A DNA stretch of 64,000 nt from NCBI RefSeq assembly GCF_040939455.1, contig NC_134108.1, positions 17,699,501-17,763,500 on the forward strand, given 5' to 3'. Shown here piece by piece: positions 60,119 through 64,000 of this stretch; position 1 is the first letter of the stretch; every line of letters begins with the position of its first letter. Origin of the DNA: Microcebus murinus (lineage: Eukaryota > Chordata > Mammalia > Primates > Cheirogaleidae). Made by a program: the position numbers and the translations under genes. The notes beneath the pieces were generated by a model. That model saw nothing but the letters and a program-made list of their open reading frames with translations, had not been told where the DNA came from and made no database searches.

Positions 60119-60321
60119 TTTGCAAATATATATTTGCTTGGTGTCTTGGTGCTACCAGCTCCACCTTTAATTTTTTAAACTACATTTTCATTCCTCTACA
60201 TGCCAGCTACCACTAATCAAATGACTTGTAATGTGACTCTGTGGATTATTTGTAAGTTTTCTTGGCCAGCCTGGAAGGAACACACGAAAGAAAATAAATT
60301 TCCTTTTAGAAAATGCATTTA

Positions 60322-60662
<341 letters not shown>

Positions 60663-61479
60663 AGAAAATGCATTTACCTTACCCTACTAGGATGAACTGG
60701 TTTCCCATGCTTAGACAGGAAAAAAACCGCCCCCAAAAAACAGTCTAAAATTTTTTACCTTTTTTTTTAATTTCAGGATATTATGGGGGTACAAACATTT
60801 TGGTTACATGTTATGACTCTGCCACACCCAAACCATGACTTGAGATGGCTCTTTCCCTGCTACAATGCTCACCACATCCATTAGTTGTGAGTTTACCCAC
60901 CCTCAACCCCTAAAGAATATTACTACCGTGTGAGCACCTTAGTGTTGATCCGTTAGTGCCAATTTGATGGCAAGTACATGTGGAGCTTATTATTTCATTC
61001 TTGTGATACCTCACTTTGAAGGATGGGCTTAAGCTCTATCTAGGAAAATATAAGAAGTGCTAGATCACCATAATTTTTTGTAATTGAGTAGTATTCCATT
61101 GTATACATATACCATATTTATTAATCCGATCATGGATTGATGGGGCACTTGAGTTGTTTCCACATCCTTGCAATAGTGAATTGTGCTGCCATAGACATTT
61201 GAATGCAGATGTCTTTATTATACAATGTCTTTTGTTTCTTTGGGTAGATGCCTAATAGTGCTATTGCTGGATCAAATGGTATTTCTATTTTTAGTTCTTT
61301 AAAGGTATCTCCAAATTCTTTTCCACAGAGGTTGTACTAATTTGCAGTCCTACCAGCAGTGTAAGAGTGTTCCTATCTCTCCACATCCTTGCCAGCATTT
61401 GTTGTTTTGGGCTTTTTTGATAAAGGTCGATCTCACTGGGGTTAGGTGATATCTCATTGTTGTTTTGATTTGCATTTCT

Positions 61480-63551
61480 CTAATGATTAGAGATGTTGAG
61501 CATTTTTTTTATTTGTTTGTTGGCCATTGTTCTGTCTTCTTTTGAAAAGTTTCTGTTAATGTCTTTTGCCCATTTCTTGGTGGGGTTGTTTGATTTTTTC
61601 TTGTTGATTTTTTTGAATTCTAGATAGAGTCTTGTTTGCCCTTTATTGCATATGTAGAAAGCAAATATTTTCTCCCATTCTGTATGCTGTCTATTCGCTC
61701 TAATGATAGTTTCCTTGGCTGTGCAAATGCTTTTTAATTTGATCAGATCCCATTTGTTTATTTTTGTTGCTGCTGTGATTGCTTTGGAGATCTTCATAAA
61801 TTCTTTGCCTAGGTCAATGTCTGAAAGAATCTTCCCTACATTTTCTTTTAGTATTCTTAAGGTTTCATGCCTTAGGTTTAAGTCTGTTATTCATTGTGAA
61901 TTGATTTTTGTAAGAGGTGAGAGGTGAAGATCCAGTTTCAATCTTCTGCATGTACTTATGCAGTTTTCCCAGAACCATTTATTGAAAAGAGATTCTTTTC
62001 TTCAGTGTATATTTTTGTCTGCTTTGTCAAATATTTGATGACAATATGCGGATGGTTTCATCTCTGGATTCTCAGTCCTGTTCCAAAGGTCTATATCTGT
62101 GTTCTTGTGCCAATGCCATGCTGTTTCAGTTACTATAGCCTTGTTGTACTGCTTGAAATCTGGTAGACTGATACCTCCCAGTTTGTTCTTTTTGCTTAAG
62201 AATGCTTTGGCTATACGAGGTCTTCTCTGATTCCATACAAAGCGTAGAATTATTTTTTCTAGCTCTATAAAAAATGATAATGGCACTTTGATAGAGATTG
62301 TATTAGTTCTGTAGATCACTTTGGGTAATATGGACATTTTAACAATGTTGATTCTGCCAATCCATGAGCCAGGTAGATTTTTCCATCTGTTTGCATCTTC
62401 TACAATTTCTTTTCTTATTGTTTCATATTTCTCCCTATGTATGTCTCTCGTATCTTTCATTAAATGTATTCCTAGATATTTAATTTTCTTTTAGGCTATT
62501 GTAAAAGGTACTGCTTTTTTCATTTGATTTTCAGCTAGACTGTTATTGGTGTATATGAATGCCTCTGATTTGTGTGTATTGATTTTCTATACTGAGATTT
62601 TACTGAATTCATTTATCAATTCCAGGAGTCTCTTGGTTGAATCCTTGGGATTTTCTAGATATAATATCATAACATCAGCAGAGTGAGAGTTTTGTCTCCT
62701 CTGCCCCCATTTGGATACCCTTAATTCCCCTCTCTTGTCTAATTGCTCTAGCAAGGACTTCCAGCACTATGTTGAATAGAAGTGGGGATAGGGGGCAACC
62801 TTGTCTGGTTCCAGTTCTAAGTGGGAATGGTTTCAATTTTTCCCCATTCAGTATGATATTGGCTGTGGGTTTATCATATATGGCCTTGATAAAGTTTAAA
62901 GTATTGTCCCATTTATGCCTATTTTCTTAAGAGTTCTTATCATAAAGGTGTGCTGGACTTCTGTCAAATGCTTTTCTGCATCAATCGAGAGAATCATATG
63001 GTCTTTGTTCTTGCTTTTATTTACGAGGTGAATTACATTTATAGTTTTTTGTATGTTGAACTAGCCTAGCATCTCTTGGATAAAGCACACCTGGTCATGG
63101 TGAATTTTTTTTTTTTTTTGGATAAGCTGTTGGATTTGATTTGCCAAAATTTTGTTGAGAATTTTTGCATCTATATTCATGAGGGATATTGGTCTGTGGT
63201 TTTTCTTTTTTTTATTGTGTCCTTTCCTGGCTTTAGTATCAAAGTGATATTGGCTTTATAGAATGAGTCAGGTAGGATACCACTCTCTTAATATTGTGGA
63301 ATAATTTCTGTAGTATAGGTATGAGTTCTTCTTTGTATGCTTGGTAAATCTCAGAAGTGAAGTCAGCTGGTCTGGGACTTTTCCTTTTTGGAAGGTTTTT
63401 AATTGCTGCTCCAATATCTATGCGTGATATTGGTGTGGTCAGGAATTCTATTTCATCCTGAGTGAACTTAGGGAGGTTGTATGTTTTCAGGAATTTGTCC
63501 ATTTCCTCCATATTATATACTTTTGGGGCATATAGGTTTTTATAGTATTCA
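61480..63551 (-). pseudogene. L1 ORF2 relic (RT and C-terminal region)
   Basis: Minus-strand pieces: 63511-63239 (FLTTPISRIDIGAAIKNLPKRKSPRPADFTSEIY, reverse-transcriptase entry with the usual Gly of SPGPDGFT changed), 62460-62002 ([54 protein letters not shown]) and 61797-61480 (AKDINRNFSKED). Stops and frameshifts between pieces show it is dead. The endonuclease domain would lie beyond 64000. Confidence 0.85.
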
Positions 63552-63563
63552 AAGATAATGTTT

Positions 63564-63813
63564 ATTTATTTATTTATTTATTTTTCCTAGCATATTGTGG
63601 GGGTACAAATGTTAAGGTTATGTATATTGCCCTTGCCCCCCTCCCCCCTTGAGTCAGAGCTTCAACCGTGTCCCTCCTCCAGTTGGCATGCATAGCATTC
63701 ATTATGTATGTATATACCCATCCATTCCTCCCCTGCCCTGCCCCCCACCCCCGCCTGACACCTGATAAATGTTATTCCTGTATGTCCACTTAGGTGTTGA
63801 TCAGTTAATACCA
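63564..63813 (-). mobile_element. 5'-truncated L1 tail nested in the L1
   Basis: A 250-bp antisense L1 3' end starting with TTTA repeats and TTTTTCCTAGCATATTGTGG, with C-rich 3' UTR (CCCCCCTCCCCCC). Perfect 13-bp target duplication AAAGATAATGTTT at 63551-63563 and 63814-63826. Confidence 0.85.
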
Positions 63814-64000
63814 AAAGATAATGTTTTGTATTTCTGTGGTGTCTGTTGTAACCTCTCCTTTTTTATTTCTAATTGAGTTTATTAGAGTCCTTTCCCTTCT
63901 AGTTCTTGTCAATCTAGCAAGAAGGCTGTCATTTTTCTTTATCTTTTTGAAAAACCAGCTTTTGGTTTTGTTAATCTTCTATATAGTTCTTTTGTTCTCA

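Larger units (their letters stand above)
60745..64000 (-). mobile_element. L1 LINE, minus strand, 5' end beyond window
   Basis: The 3' end is at about 60745-60775 (complement of a poly-A, then TCAGGATATTATGGGGGTAC), followed by a 3' UTR of the same type as the L1 ending at 2568. ORF2 extends to the right edge. One nested insertion lies at 63564-63813. Less diverged than the L1M at 3-12 kb. Confidence 0.88.

Overview
The window looks like nuclear DNA from a strepsirrhine primate, most likely a Malagasy lemur. It is AT-rich, dominated by introns and interspersed repeats, and has a single CpG island. The two youngest-looking Alu copies (5330-5658 and 60322-60662) carry an extra block in the middle linker (AGAAATTAATTGGCCAAC then a TATATA run). 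I associate this block with lemuriform Alus, not with monkey/ape or galago/loris Alus. The L1 3' ends also share one tail type.

One protein gene can be identified: the 5' end of STXBP5 (tomosyn-1) on the minus strand. Coding exon 1 (24304-24453, 50 codons, starts [13 protein letters not shown]) lies in the CpG island. Exon 2 (22928-23025) follows after a 1278-bp intron and encodes the start of the WD40 propeller region. Everything left of 22928 is intron 2, which runs off the window. Its donor reads GTATCCTTTC, the U12-type (minor spliceosome) consensus.

Left part (1-22927, STXBP5 intron 2): a twin-primed L1 inside a MER20-like element; then an old L1M of about 8.6 kb (3190-11800) that received an Alu monomer, a lemur-type Alu, a Tigger and a complete-length mariner. 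A hAT element with a perfect 8-bp target duplication follows. The rest is largely unique AT-rich intron.

Centre (24.2-26.6 kb): a CpG island with a perfect NRF1 palindrome, then a separate cluster of CCAAT, ZNF143-type, ETS and TATA-like sites about 2 kb upstream of the STXBP5 start codon. This is a candidate divergent promoter; in human the antisense lncRNA STXBP5-AS1 lies on this side of the gene.

Right part (26.6-64 kb): no protein gene recognised. It holds L2, MIR, MaLR, hAT, Alu and L1 relics, two LTR-like segments, stretches that look like conserved noncoding DNA, a gap-free 149-bp duplicated block (52.3 and 52.9 kb), a perfect 56-bp palindrome (60.1 kb), and a minus-strand L1 running off the right edge. 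All repeat names come from reading the sequence against remembered consensus features, so subfamily assignments are approximate.
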